The position numbers and the translations under genes are program-made. A stretch of DNA of 64,000 nt from CANJDH01 sp031430015 (GTDB lineage Bacteria; Pseudomonadota; Gammaproteobacteria; Burkholderiales; JAEUOS01): positions 1 to 64,000 of the forward strand of contig JANPAR010000221.1 of assembly GCA_031430015.1 (NCBI GenBank), in the 5' to 3' direction. Shown here piece by piece: positions 56,593-64,000 of this stretch. The number at the start of each line of letters is the position of its first letter. The stretch's first letter is position 1. The notes below the pieces were generated by a model. The model was not told where the DNA came from and ran no database searches. It was given only the letters and a program-made list of their open reading frames with translations.

Positions 56593-58278
56593 TCATTTTG
56601 GCTTGTCGCGCAACTCGCGCCGCAGGATCTTGCCGACCGGCTTTTTTGGCAACTCGGTGCGGAACTCGACCACACGCGGCACCTTGTAGCCGGTGAGATT
56701 GGCTTTGCAGTACTCGATCACCTGCTCCTTGGTCAGATTCGGGTCTTTTTTCACCACGACGATCTTCACCGCTTCGCCCGACTTGTCGTCTGGCACACCG
56801 ACCGACGCGCATTCAAGCACGCCGGGGCAGGAGGCGACCACGCCTTCGATTTCGTTCGGGTAAACATTGAAGCCAGATACCAGAATCATGTCTTTCTTGC
56901 GGTCAGTAATGAAGACGAAACCTTTTGCGTCCATGTGGCCAACGTCACCAGTGAGCAGCCAGCCGTCTTTGATCACTTTCGCGGTCTCGGCCGGCTGTTG
57001 CCAGTACCCCTTCATCACTTGCGGGCCCTTGATGCAAATCTCGCCGGTGGAGGCTTCGATGTTGCCTTGCCCAGTCCACATCGGCAACTCGACAAAATCG
57101 TCGTTGCGGATAGAGAAGTCGGTCGACGGCAATGGCAAGCCGATGGAACCGTTCCATGGATGGCCCACCGGGTTGATCGATGCGCCTGGCGAGGTTTCGG
57201 TCAGGCCATAGGCTTCGGTGAGTGATTTGCCAGTGACCTGTTGCCATTTTTCGGCCACCGCTTTTTGCACGGCTGCGCCACCGCCAAGCACGACTTTTAC
57301 CGTGGAAAAGTTGAGCGACTCAAAGCCGGGTGTATTGAGCAGGCCATTGAACAAGGTGTTGACGCCAGTGAGAATGGTCCACGGCCACTTCTTCAATTCT
57401 TCAATGAAGGCGGGGAGGTCGCGCGGATTGGTGATCAGCACGTTGACCGCGCCCCACTTCATGAACGACAGCGTCGCCGTGAGGCAGAAGATGTGATACA
57501 TCGGCAACGGCGAGATCACCACCTCTTTGCCCTCGACAAAGTCGCTTGATGTCCATGCGCCTGACTGATGCAGATTGGCGACGATGTTGCGGTGGGTCAG
57601 CATGGCGCCCTTGGACAACCCCGTGGTGCCGCCGGTGTATTGCAAAAACGCGAGATCGTCGAGCGTCATATCGACAGATTTGTAAGGGGCCGAAGCGCCA
57701 CGCGCGAGTGCCGAGCGGAAGGTCATCGCACCGTCGATGCGCCAATCGGGCACCATCTTCTTCACCTTCTTGATCACGAAATTGACAAGCCAGCGCTTCG
57801 GCACCGGCAGCATGTCGCCGATTTGCGTGGTGATGACGTGCTCGACCGGCGTCGCCTTGATGACCTGCTGCAAGGTGGTGGCAAAGTTCTCGACGATGAC
57901 GATGGCTTTGGCGCCCGAGTCCTTGAGCTGATGTTCGAGTTCGCGCGGCGTGTAGAGCGGGTTGACGTTGACCACGATCATGCCCGCGCGCAGCACACCG
58001 AAAATCGCAATCGGATACTGCAACAGGTTCGGCATCATGATCGCTACGCGGTCGCCCTTGGCGAGGCCCGGCAACGATTGCAAAAAGGCAGCAAACTCGC
58101 GCGTGCGCGCGTCGAGGTCCGCATACGACATCGTGCAGCCCAGGTTGGAGTAGGCAGGCAAGTCCTTGAACTTGGCGCAGCAGCTCTCGAACAAATCCTT
58201 GATCGACGTGTAGGCGCTGTAGTCAATCTCGGCGGGAACGCCCTTCGGGTAATGCTCAAGCCAAACTTTGGCGGTCAT
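56593..58278 (-). CDS. fadD: Long-chain fatty acid-CoA ligase (FadD-type)
   Basis: This 561-residue ANL enzyme should activate fatty acids. The motifs are all present: P-loop LQYTGGTTGLSKGAMLTHRN, AYGLTETSPGASINP, LLTGDVGHMD, DRKKDMILVSGFNVYPNEIE and the A10 lysine in LPKKPVGKILRREL. The start at 58278 begins the FadD-like N-terminus (MTAKVWLEHYPKGVPAEIDY) and follows GGAG. A conserved gene of unknown function lies upstream on the same strand with a 144-base gap that contains palindromes. It may act in beta-oxidation of membrane or external fatty acids. Confidence 0.93.
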   Translation of the reverse strand: MTAKVWLEHYPKGVPAEIDYSAYTSIKDLFESCCAKFKDLPAYSNLGCTMSYADLDARTREFAAFLQSLPGLAKGDRVAIMMPNLLQYPIAIFGVLRAGMIVVNVNPLYTPRELEHQLKDSGAKAIVIVENFATTLQQVIKATPVEHVITTQIGDMLPVPKRWLVNFVIKKVKKMVPDWRIDGAMTFRSALARGASAPYKSVDMTLDDLAFLQYTGGTTGLSKGAMLTHRNIVANLHQSGAWTSSDFVEGKEVVISPLPMYHIFCLTATLSFMKWGAVNVLITNPRDLPAFIEELKKWPWTILTGVNTLFNGLLNTPGFESLNFSTVKVVLGGGAAVQKAVAEKWQQVTGKSLTEAYGLTETSPGASINPVGHPWNGSIGLPLPSTDFSIRNDDFVELPMWTGQGNIEASTGEICIKGPQVMKGYWQQPAETAKVIKDGWLLTGDVGHMDAKGFVFITDRKKDMILVSGFNVYPNEIEGVVASCPGVLECASVGVPDDKSGEAVKIVVVKKDPNLTKEQVIEYCKANLTGYKVPRVVEFRTELPKKPVGKILRRELRDKPK

Positions 58279-58324
58279 GTTGTGTCTCCGTAATTGTTGG
58301 TTTTGGGGCAGAGCAGCGGGTGCA

Positions 58325-58339
58325 TTTTCCGCAGGAAAA
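58325..58339. promoter_or_regulatory. Palindrome upstream of fadD, possible operator
   Basis: TTTTCC-GCA-GGAAAA is a perfect six-base inverted repeat, 47 bases before the fadD start. A longer, interrupted pair, CAGAGCAGC (58309-58317) and GCTGCTCTG (58367-58375), encloses it. The arrangement suggests an operator or a leader structure, but I cannot match it to a known fatty-acid regulator site. Confidence 0.45.
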
Positions 58340-58422
58340 CTTCCCGATGCGCTGTCCCCAACACTAGCTGCTCTGTGGCAATGCTGGGTTGGTGGTGGCG
58401 CCCCCTCGCGCTGAGACAAAGC

Positions 58423-59172
58423 TTATCCGGTTTCCGTAAGCCCCGCAAATGGCGCAGCAGTACCGGCAAACAGGCGTTCCATGGCGCGGGTTTCGCGGCT
58501 GACGATGGTGCCGAGGAATTCGTCCACGCCGTGCATGTTTTTGCAATGCATGAAGCCCTGCTCCAGAAACTGCTGCAGGCCGTCCAGGCCGGCCATGCGC
58601 GCCGGGCCGCGCATCAACTTGAGTGTGGTGTAGAGCATCGGCACGCGCGTGAGTTTGTCGAGGGCGTGGCCGATGTGATCGAGCAGAAAAATCTGCCGCG
58701 TGCGCTCTTCCGCCGTTGATGCCGCGCGGTAGGCGGCGGCATAGCTCGCCTCATCCACCGCGCCCGCACCGTGCGCAGCCGCGACACGGGTGTCGAGCTG
58801 TTCGGACAACTCGTCGAGTTCGACGGCCCCGGCAATGGTGTCGAGCGCGGCTTCCGGCAGAAGCCGTGTCAGCTTTGGCAGGATGTGCTCGATTTCCGTA
58901 TCACGCTGCGAGAAGTCGCGCGCACCGTACAACTCTTCGAGAAAAAACTGGGTGGCACCGCGATAGCGCTCGCTCGCGTGCAGGTCTGCATAGGTGCGCG
59001 CAAGGCGCGCCGCCTGCCACGCTTTGAGCGCGAGAACCGGTGCACGCAATGCGGCGTCGCCGCCATAGGCCGCGCGCAGGCGCATCACGCCTGTCAGATG
59101 CAGTCGAATGCGTTGAGCTGCCGGTGCGCTGGCCAGCAGCGCTACAGAATCGGGGGGCGCGGCTTGCTGCAA
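58423..59172 (-). CDS. Conserved protein of unknown function beside fadD
   Basis: This protein of up to 249 residues is mostly helical, without signal or membrane segments. The most striking segment is TQFFLEELYGARDFSQRDTE, which I recall as a conserved mark of a family of unknown function in beta- and gammaproteobacteria. Other parts are SAAHGAGA-type linkers, TRQIFLLDHIGHALDKLTRV and GFMHCKNMHGVDEFLGTIV near the end. The start is uncertain: the frame opens with a TTG at 59172. It precedes fadD and may be co-transcribed, so a link to acyl metabolism is possible. Confidence 0.72.
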   Translation of the reverse strand: MQQAAPPDSVALLASAPAAQRIRLHLTGVMRLRAAYGGDAALRAPVLALKAWQAARLARTYADLHASERYRGATQFFLEELYGARDFSQRDTEIEHILPKLTRLLPEAALDTIAGAVELDELSEQLDTRVAAAHGAGAVDEASYAAAYRAASTAEERTRQIFLLDHIGHALDKLTRVPMLYTTLKLMRGPARMAGLDGLQQFLEQGFMHCKNMHGVDEFLGTIVSRETRAMERLFAGTAAPFAGLTETG

Positions 59173-59211
59173 GCGAAATGCGCGTGAAGTGATCAGGTCT
59201 GATCGCCGCCG

Positions 59212-59739
59212 TTACTGCACGCTGCCGCCGCCGTCCGCGTTCGGACTCCACTCTTCGTGGTCGTAGGATTCACCGCCCGATATCGCGCGCCCCGCCTTGT
59301 CGAATGACACGACAAGGCGGATGCGCCGCGGCAGCCCCTCGGACATTGCTGCGTAGTCCCACAGTTCGCCACCATCGCTGGCAGGAAACACTGTGCCAGC
59401 GCGGCCCAGCAGCTTGCGTACGTCGTCACGCGTGGCCTGGCCCCAGGCGATCTTCGCCGTTTGCGCCACTGTCAGCACTTGGTCGATGGCGGTCACTTTG
59501 CCGCCAGTATCGAATCGCACCATGTAAGTTTGGCGCCCAAATGGCCCGCGTGGATACTCCCACGATTCGATCGCCTGCGCGCCGGTGCCGTTGTGAACAG
59601 CCGCTGGCTGGCCCATCAACTGGCGCACGTCGGCTTGTGTTGCCGTACCCGGCACCAGCGAGCCTCCGCTGTAAGACGCACAGCCGGACAGCAGCATCAA
59701 GCCCGTCACTGTCGAGACCAAAGAAATCCAAACTTTCAT
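59212..59739 (-). CDS. Lipoprotein with two BamE/SmpA-like repeats
   Basis: This 175-residue protein has a lipoprotein signal (LVSTVTGLMLLSGC). Two homologous units follow. The first (residues about 30-95) has PGTATQADVRQLMGQP and ESWEYPRGPFGRQTYMVRFD. The second (about 98-160) has WGQATRDDVRKLLGRAG and GELWDYAAMSEGLPRRIRLV. Each resembles the BamE/SmpA/OmlA fold, which helps assemble outer-membrane proteins. A duplicated unit is less usual. AAGGAGG precedes the ATG at 59739. The gene is divergent from the lipase-like gene. Confidence 0.82.
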   Translation of the reverse strand: MKVWISLVSTVTGLMLLSGCASYSGGSLVPGTATQADVRQLMGQPAAVHNGTGAQAIESWEYPRGPFGRQTYMVRFDTGGKVTAIDQVLTVAQTAKIAWGQATRDDVRKLLGRAGTVFPASDGGELWDYAAMSEGLPRRIRLVVSFDKAGRAISGGESYDHEEWSPNADGGGSVQ

Positions 59740-59923
59740 GACATGCCCTCCTTGAGACATCCGCATTGCGCGATCAACTCGGGCGCACCTTGCGTTCGTC
59801 GTATTGAAATGAACAAGCTCAGCCAGTGTTGTATTCCCGTTCTCCACTGTGCTCGTTGCTTCATTTTCATGACGACCCTGACATTGCGCCGCCTCATCAT
59901 TGCCCTGCGCTTATGATACGCCG

Positions 59924-60886
59924 ATGCTCGCCGCCGCCATCACCGTCATCGCGCTGGTTGTCGTCTGGTTCGCCGGTGCCGGCGCGTTGCTGCTGCTGAT
60001 CGCCGTGCTGATCGGCGCGACGTTTGCCGTGGCTGCGGCTGAGGCCAGACAGCGACCGCCAGACACCACCTTTGGGTGGCCCAGCCGCGCGATGCTGTGG
60101 GCTGGCGAGATCGCAGCAGCGTGGTCCATTTTTCTCTTTTGGATGCCGTTCGAACGATGGCTGATGGCGCGTGACCGGCAGGCAGCGCGCCTGCCCAGCA
60201 GCTTCGCCTCTGCTGACAAGGCACCTGTAGACGCTACCCCCGCAGGCGTCGCACCTCAAGCAAGAGTCGCCCATGAAGCGCCGCCAGTGTTAGTACAGCC
60301 AGTATTGCTGATCCACGGCTACGTGAACAACGCCGGGGCACTATGGAATCTCTGGAGAGCATTGTGCCGCAAGGGTTTTAGCGTGCACACCCTCAATCTC
60401 GAACCGGTGTACGTAGACATTGACCGCTACGCGCCGTTGATCGCGGCGCGCATTGCCGCGATTTGCGCCAGCACCGGCGCATCAGAGGTCACGCTGGTCT
60501 GCCACAGCATGGGCGGGCTGGCCGCGCGCGCGTATCTGCGCGACTGTACCTTGCAGCAACGCGCGCCACGGGTGACCAAGCTCATCACGCTGGGCAGCCC
60601 GCACCACGGCACGCAGTTGGCACGCATCGAGCACAGCCCCAACGGGCGCCAAATGCGCCCGCATAGTGAGTGGCTCACCGCGCTTGCGGCGCACGAGCAA
60701 GGCGCGTGGGTCTGCCCGCTGGCATCGATCTATTCGCTTGACGACAACATTGTCGTGCCGGCGCTGAGTGCGCGTTTGGAGGGCGCTCGCAATCTTGAGC
60801 TGACCGGCATCGGCCATATCAGCCTGCCACTATCGAGCCGGGTGATTGAGCTGGTTATTGCAGAGTTGGAGACGGATCGCACTTGA
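59924..60886 (+). CDS. Membrane-anchored lipase/esterase-like alpha/beta hydrolase
   Basis: This 320-residue protein begins with two hydrophobic helices (LAAAITVIALVVVWFAGAGA and LLLLIAVLIGATFAVAAAEA). After about 130 residues a lipase core follows. It has the oxyanion motif VLLIHGYVNNAG, the nucleophile elbow VCHSMGGLAARAYL, then LGSPHHGTQLA, an Asp in YSLDDNIVVP and a His in GIGHISLPL. The elbow has Cys-His where many lipases have Gly-His. Family relatives are triacylglycerol lipases and PGAP1-like hydrolases. I chose the ATG at 59924 over a TTG at 59900. A strong terminator follows the stop. Confidence 0.87.
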   Translation: MLAAAITVIALVVVWFAGAGALLLLIAVLIGATFAVAAAEARQRPPDTTFGWPSRAMLWAGEIAAAWSIFLFWMPFERWLMARDRQAARLPSSFASADKAPVDATPAGVAPQARVAHEAPPVLVQPVLLIHGYVNNAGALWNLWRALCRKGFSVHTLNLEPVYVDIDRYAPLIAARIAAICASTGASEVTLVCHSMGGLAARAYLRDCTLQQRAPRVTKLITLGSPHHGTQLARIEHSPNGRQMRPHSEWLTALAAHEQGAWVCPLASIYSLDDNIVVPALSARLEGARNLELTGIGHISLPLSSRVIELVIAELETDRT

Positions 60887-60923
60887 GCCAGGCGGCCACT
60901 GCCGTTTAGCCCGAACACCACAA

Positions 60924-60955
60924 CAAAAAGGGGGTAACGCCCCCTTTTTGTTTTT
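60924..60955. terminator. Bidirectional intrinsic terminator
   Basis: Perfect 11-bp arms CAAAAAGGGGG (60924-60934) and CCCCCTTTTTG (60940-60950) flank the loop TAACG, and TTTTT follows. The A-rich left flank gives a U-run on the minus strand too. It separates the convergent lipase-like and molybdenum-hydroxylase genes. Confidence 0.9.
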
Positions 60956-60990
60956 CACCGCGCTGCGTTGCGTGGCGGCAACCTCACTGA

Positions 60991-63321
60991 TCAGGCACGC
61001 AGATCCTGCGCCTTGATTGGCAGATCACGGATACGCTTGCCGGTGGCGTTGAAAATCGCATTCAACACCGCGGGCGCAGCGACGGCAATGGTCGGCTCGC
61101 CAACCCCACCCCAGAAATCGCCCGACGGCATGACGATGGATTCGACTTTCGGCATTTCGCTGATCTTGAGCGACGGGAAGTTGTGGAAGTTGGTCTGTTC
61201 AATGGCGCCATCTTTCACCGTGCACTCCTGATACAGCATGGCACCAAGGCCGTAAACGAAGGAGCCTTCGATCTGCATCGCGATTTGCTTGGGGTTGACC
61301 GCGTTGCCGCAGTCGGTCGCGGCGACGATGCGCTTGACCAGCAGCTTGCCATCGGCCGCCACCGTGACTTCGGCACAGGCCGCGATGTAGGAGCCGAAGC
61401 AGTAATACGCTGCGAGGCCACGCCCGCTGCCCTTCGGCAATGGCTTGCCCCAGCCGCCCTGATCGGCTGCGGCCTTGAGCACCGCCCAGCCCTTCGGGTT
61501 TTTCGCCATCAGCTTCTGCCGCAGCGCCAGTGCATCCTGGCCGCTGGCGTGGGCGATCTCGTCGACAAACGACTCCATGTAGATCGCGTTCTGGTTCGCA
61601 TTCACGCCGCGCCAGAATCCCGGTGGCACATGGGTGTTGCGCATTGCGTGGTCGATCATCAGGTTGTCGAACGCATAGCTGATCGCGTGATCCGGGAAGC
61701 GGTCGTGACCCACCGGCAGCAGACCCTGAAACTGCAGCAGGTCGGCGCCATTCACCATCAGCGTCGGCAGCACCGAGGCGAGGATTGACTGGCCCGAGAT
61801 ACGCATGTTCAAGCCCGTAATATTGCCCTGCGCATCCACGCCCGCCGTCATCTTGCACTGCGTGACCGGGTGATAGGCGCCGTGCAGCATGTCTTCCTCG
61901 CGCGACCACAACAGCTTGACCGGCGTGCCGGGCATTTGCTTGGCGATGCTGACCGCCTGCCGCACGTAATCGTGAAACGCGCCGCGCCGGCCAAAGCCGC
62001 CACCAAGGTTGATCTTGTACACGTCGCATTTGTTTTGCGGCAGGCCCGCCGCAGCGGCGCAGGCGGCGAGGGCGGCGTCGCCATTCTGCGTCGGGCACCA
62101 GACTTCGCATTTGTCCGCCGTCCACAGCGCGGTGGCGTTCATTGGCTCCATCGTCGCGTGGTTGAGGAAGGGATAGCTGTAGGTCGCCTCAATTTTTTTG
62201 GTGGCCGAGGCAATCGCCGCCGCCGCATCACCCACCTTGTTGCCGACAAACGCGTCGGTGGCATCGAGACCGGCCTTGTTGTTGGCCGCGATGGTCGCGC
62301 TGCTGACCTTGGCATTGGGGCCGTTGTCCCACACAATCGGCAGGGCATCGAGCGCGGTCTTGGCGTGCCACCAGGTGTCTGCCACTACCGCGACAGCGTC
62401 TTCGCTGATCTTGTACACACCTTTGACACCGGCCATGCCTTTGACCTTGGCTTCGTCGTAGCTGGCGATCTTGCCGCCGAACACCGGGCAGGCCTTGACC
62501 GCGGCATTGACCATGCCGGGCAGCTTGAGGTCGGCGCCGTAGACGCGCGAGCCGTTGACTTTCTCTTTGGTGTCGAGACGCGCAACGCCTTTGCCGATCA
62601 GCTTCCAGTCTTTGCGGTCTTTGAGCTTGACGTCTTTTGGCGCTTCCATCTTGGCAGCCATTGCGGCCATTTTGCCGTAGGTGGTTTTGCGGCCCGAGGG
62701 CGTGTGGGTGATGATGCTGTTGGCAGCGCGGCAGTCCGATGCGGACACATTCCATTCCTTGGCTGCTGCCGCGATCAGCATTTCACGCGCGGTCGCGCCG
62801 CCCATGCGCACATAGTCGTGCGACTGGCGAATGCCGCGCGAGCCGCCGGTCGACATGTCGCGCCAGACGCGATTGCGCGCGAGGTTCTGGCCGGGCGTGG
62901 GCTGCTCGGTGGTGACTTTTTTCCAGTCGCATTCGAGTTCTTCAGCCACCATCTGCGCGAGGCCGGTGAGCGTGCCCTGGCCCATTTCGGAGCGGGCGAT
63001 GCGGATCACCACGGTGTCGTCAGGCTTGATCACGACCCACGCATTGATCTCGGGTTGCGACAGGTCAGCGCCCTTTTCGACCTGCGCCCAGGCGTCGCCT
63101 GCGGGCAGGGTCATGCCGATCGACAGGCCACCCGCAGCAGCGGCGCTGGTGATCATGAATTTGCGGCGTGAGGTGCTGGCAGGGGCGGCGTTCGCGGAGT
63201 TGGCGGTGGCGTGGTGTTTCGCGCCGGGACCTTTTGCGCCGAGGCCGAGTGCGGCGAGTTCAGCGGCAACCGCGGGTTCGTCTTGACGGCCGGCGGCGAG
63301 GGCTTCAATCAGTTGGTTCAT
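60991..63321 (-). CDS. IorB-type molybdopterin-binding subunit of aldehyde/isoquinoline oxidoreductase
   Basis: This 776-residue protein is the large subunit of a xanthine oxidase-family hydroxylase of the isoquinoline 1-oxidoreductase (IorB) type. Segments include SEMGQGTLTGLAQMVAEELE, GGGFGRRGAFHDYVRQAV, PPGFWRGVNANQNAIYMES and the end GVGEPTIAVAAPAVLNAIF, which carries the catalytic Glu. A Tat motif TSRRKFMITSAAAAGG lies about 50 residues in, after an N-terminal extension. GAGGAG precedes the ATG at 63321. The small [2Fe-2S] subunit gene is 19 bases upstream. It should oxidise an aldehyde or N-heterocycle in the periplasm, passing electrons through the small subunit. Confidence 0.93.
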   Translation of the reverse strand: MNQLIEALAAGRQDEPAVAAELAALGLGAKGPGAKHHATANSANAAPASTSRRKFMITSAAAAGGLSIGMTLPAGDAWAQVEKGADLSQPEINAWVVIKPDDTVVIRIARSEMGQGTLTGLAQMVAEELECDWKKVTTEQPTPGQNLARNRVWRDMSTGGSRGIRQSHDYVRMGGATAREMLIAAAAKEWNVSASDCRAANSIITHTPSGRKTTYGKMAAMAAKMEAPKDVKLKDRKDWKLIGKGVARLDTKEKVNGSRVYGADLKLPGMVNAAVKACPVFGGKIASYDEAKVKGMAGVKGVYKISEDAVAVVADTWWHAKTALDALPIVWDNGPNAKVSSATIAANNKAGLDATDAFVGNKVGDAAAAIASATKKIEATYSYPFLNHATMEPMNATALWTADKCEVWCPTQNGDAALAACAAAAGLPQNKCDVYKINLGGGFGRRGAFHDYVRQAVSIAKQMPGTPVKLLWSREEDMLHGAYHPVTQCKMTAGVDAQGNITGLNMRISGQSILASVLPTLMVNGADLLQFQGLLPVGHDRFPDHAISYAFDNLMIDHAMRNTHVPPGFWRGVNANQNAIYMESFVDEIAHASGQDALALRQKLMAKNPKGWAVLKAAADQGGWGKPLPKGSGRGLAAYYCFGSYIAACAEVTVAADGKLLVKRIVAATDCGNAVNPKQIAMQIEGSFVYGLGAMLYQECTVKDGAIEQTNFHNFPSLKISEMPKVESIVMPSGDFWGGVGEPTIAVAAPAVLNAIFNATGKRIRDLPIKAQDLRA

Positions 63322-63340
63322 GTTCGTATCTCCTCTGCGC

Positions 63341-63841
63341 TCAGGCTTTGGTGGCAGCTTTGGCTGCGGGGGTTGCCTGCGGCGCGGCGGACGCATTGGC
63401 GGCGGCAGCGTGGATTGCATTGCGCACCTGCTGATAGGTGCCGCAGCGGCAGATGTTGGTCATCGCGTCGTCGATGTCTTTGTCGGTCGGCTTTGGTTTC
63501 TTGGCGAGCAGCGCCGAGGCCGCCATGATCATGCCCGACTGGCAGTAGCCGCACTGCGGCACATCCATTGCGACCCAGGCTTTCTGGATCGGATGCGAAG
63601 ACGTTTTTGACAAGCCCTCAATCGTCACCACTTTTTGCGATGGTTTCACCGCACTGACCGGCAGCACACAAGTGCGCGTCGCCACGCCGTCGATATGCAC
63701 GGTGCAGGCACCGCACTGCGCCAGGCCGCAGCCATATTTGGTGCCGGTCAGGCCGATCTGCTCGCGTAGTACCCACAGCAGGGGCGTTTCCGGCTCGACG
63801 GCAACATCGACCGCCTTTCCATTCACATTCAGTTTTGCCAT
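63341..63841 (-). CDS. IorA-type [2Fe-2S] subunit of aldehyde/isoquinoline oxidoreductase
   Basis: This 166-residue protein carries two [2Fe-2S] clusters. The plant-type cluster uses cysteines in KYGCGLAQCGACTVH and TRTCVL; the second uses those in VPQCGYCQSGM and TNICRCGTY. It has no signal peptide of its own and would be carried out with the Tat-signalled large subunit, as known for this enzyme class. The C-terminus is an Ala-rich tail (ANASAAPQATPAAKAATKA). It is the first gene of the pair. No maturation gene or cytochrome subunit lies in the remaining 159 bases. Confidence 0.95.
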   Translation of the reverse strand: MAKLNVNGKAVDVAVEPETPLLWVLREQIGLTGTKYGCGLAQCGACTVHIDGVATRTCVLPVSAVKPSQKVVTIEGLSKTSSHPIQKAWVAMDVPQCGYCQSGMIMAASALLAKKPKPTDKDIDDAMTNICRCGTYQQVRNAIHAAAANASAAPQATPAAKAATKA

Positions 63842-64000
63842 TCTCGTGTCTCCTTTGGTGAATCCGAGTGAAACCTGGTCATAACAATGGGTGATGCGGC
63901 GTTGATGTGCGTGCCGCCGTTCAGATTAATGATCGACTGCTCAATTAGCGCAGCACGCTTTTTTAGCACAAAGCGCGCTGCGTTTAGCCTTTTGCGTGGC

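Noticed and set aside
1..64000. Insertion sequence, prophage or integron content
   Set aside because: I found no transposase, integrase, recombinase or phage structural gene, and no tRNA gene as an attachment site.

Overview
The window is GC-rich chromosomal DNA of a betaproteobacterium, most likely Burkholderiales. The evidence is four intact orphan Bug/TctC periplasmic receptors plus one decayed copy, each beside catabolic genes and none with TctA/TctB membrane partners, together with Cus/Czc/Cop metal-resistance genes of the kind usual in Cupriavidus, Bordetella and Comamonadaceae. I see no rRNA, tRNA, CRISPR array, transposase or phage gene. The species assignment is inference; the gene families are read from the sequence.

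Positions 1-30 kb hold catabolic and accessory genes in small clusters: a VOC-protein tail; Bug + acyl-CoA ligase + acyl-CoA dehydrogenase; a ModA-like binding protein; a Rieske oxygenase; two alpha/beta hydrolases; Bug + TfdA/TauD dioxygenase + exported Rid protein; an esterase, a Tat-exported amidohydrolase, a flavin monooxygenase-like protein and a cupin; Bug + DUF1446/AtuA + a fused AtuA-like/Ldh2 protein; class II aldolase; a flavin disulfide reductase; an EamA transporter with a histidine tail; and a lemA-TPM-TPM operon. Between 27.9 and 29.1 kb lies a scar of gene fragments around a helix-turn-helix gene with a strongly structured promoter.

Positions 29-52 kb form a metal-resistance island, nearly all on the minus strand. 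Reading with transcription it contains copA-cueR, a small exported protein, a CusF-like protein, TolC-like factor, multicopper oxidase, cupredoxin, CusF, a cysteine-rich peptide and a Spy-like protein; then a czcCBA-type set with DUF3240; then cusCBA with a patatin lipoprotein gene translationally coupled to cusA. Divergent copZ (plus) and copA (minus) carry MerR/CueR-type promoters with 19-bp spacers. A truncated CadR/PbrR-type regulator lies beside the czc set. Together these would move Cu(I)/Ag(I), and probably divalent cations, from cytoplasm and periplasm and oxidise periplasmic copper.

Positions 52-64 kb hold a DUF3500 protein, Bug + DapA-like aldolase, a TMEM175-like channel, FadD-type ligase, a duplicated BamE-like lipoprotein, a membrane-anchored lipase-like protein and an IorAB-type molybdenum hydroxylase pair.

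The most unusual large-scale signal is a dispersed short intergenic repeat (core TCCCACCAACGGTTTT), about fifteen copies, all found by eye on the plus strand whatever the direction of neighbouring genes. Other structural signals are a decayed tandem duplication at 27.9-29.2 kb, 12-bp repeats between copA and copZ, an 8-bp tandem repeat before the Rieske gene, and two pseudogenes (Bug and CadR/PbrR).
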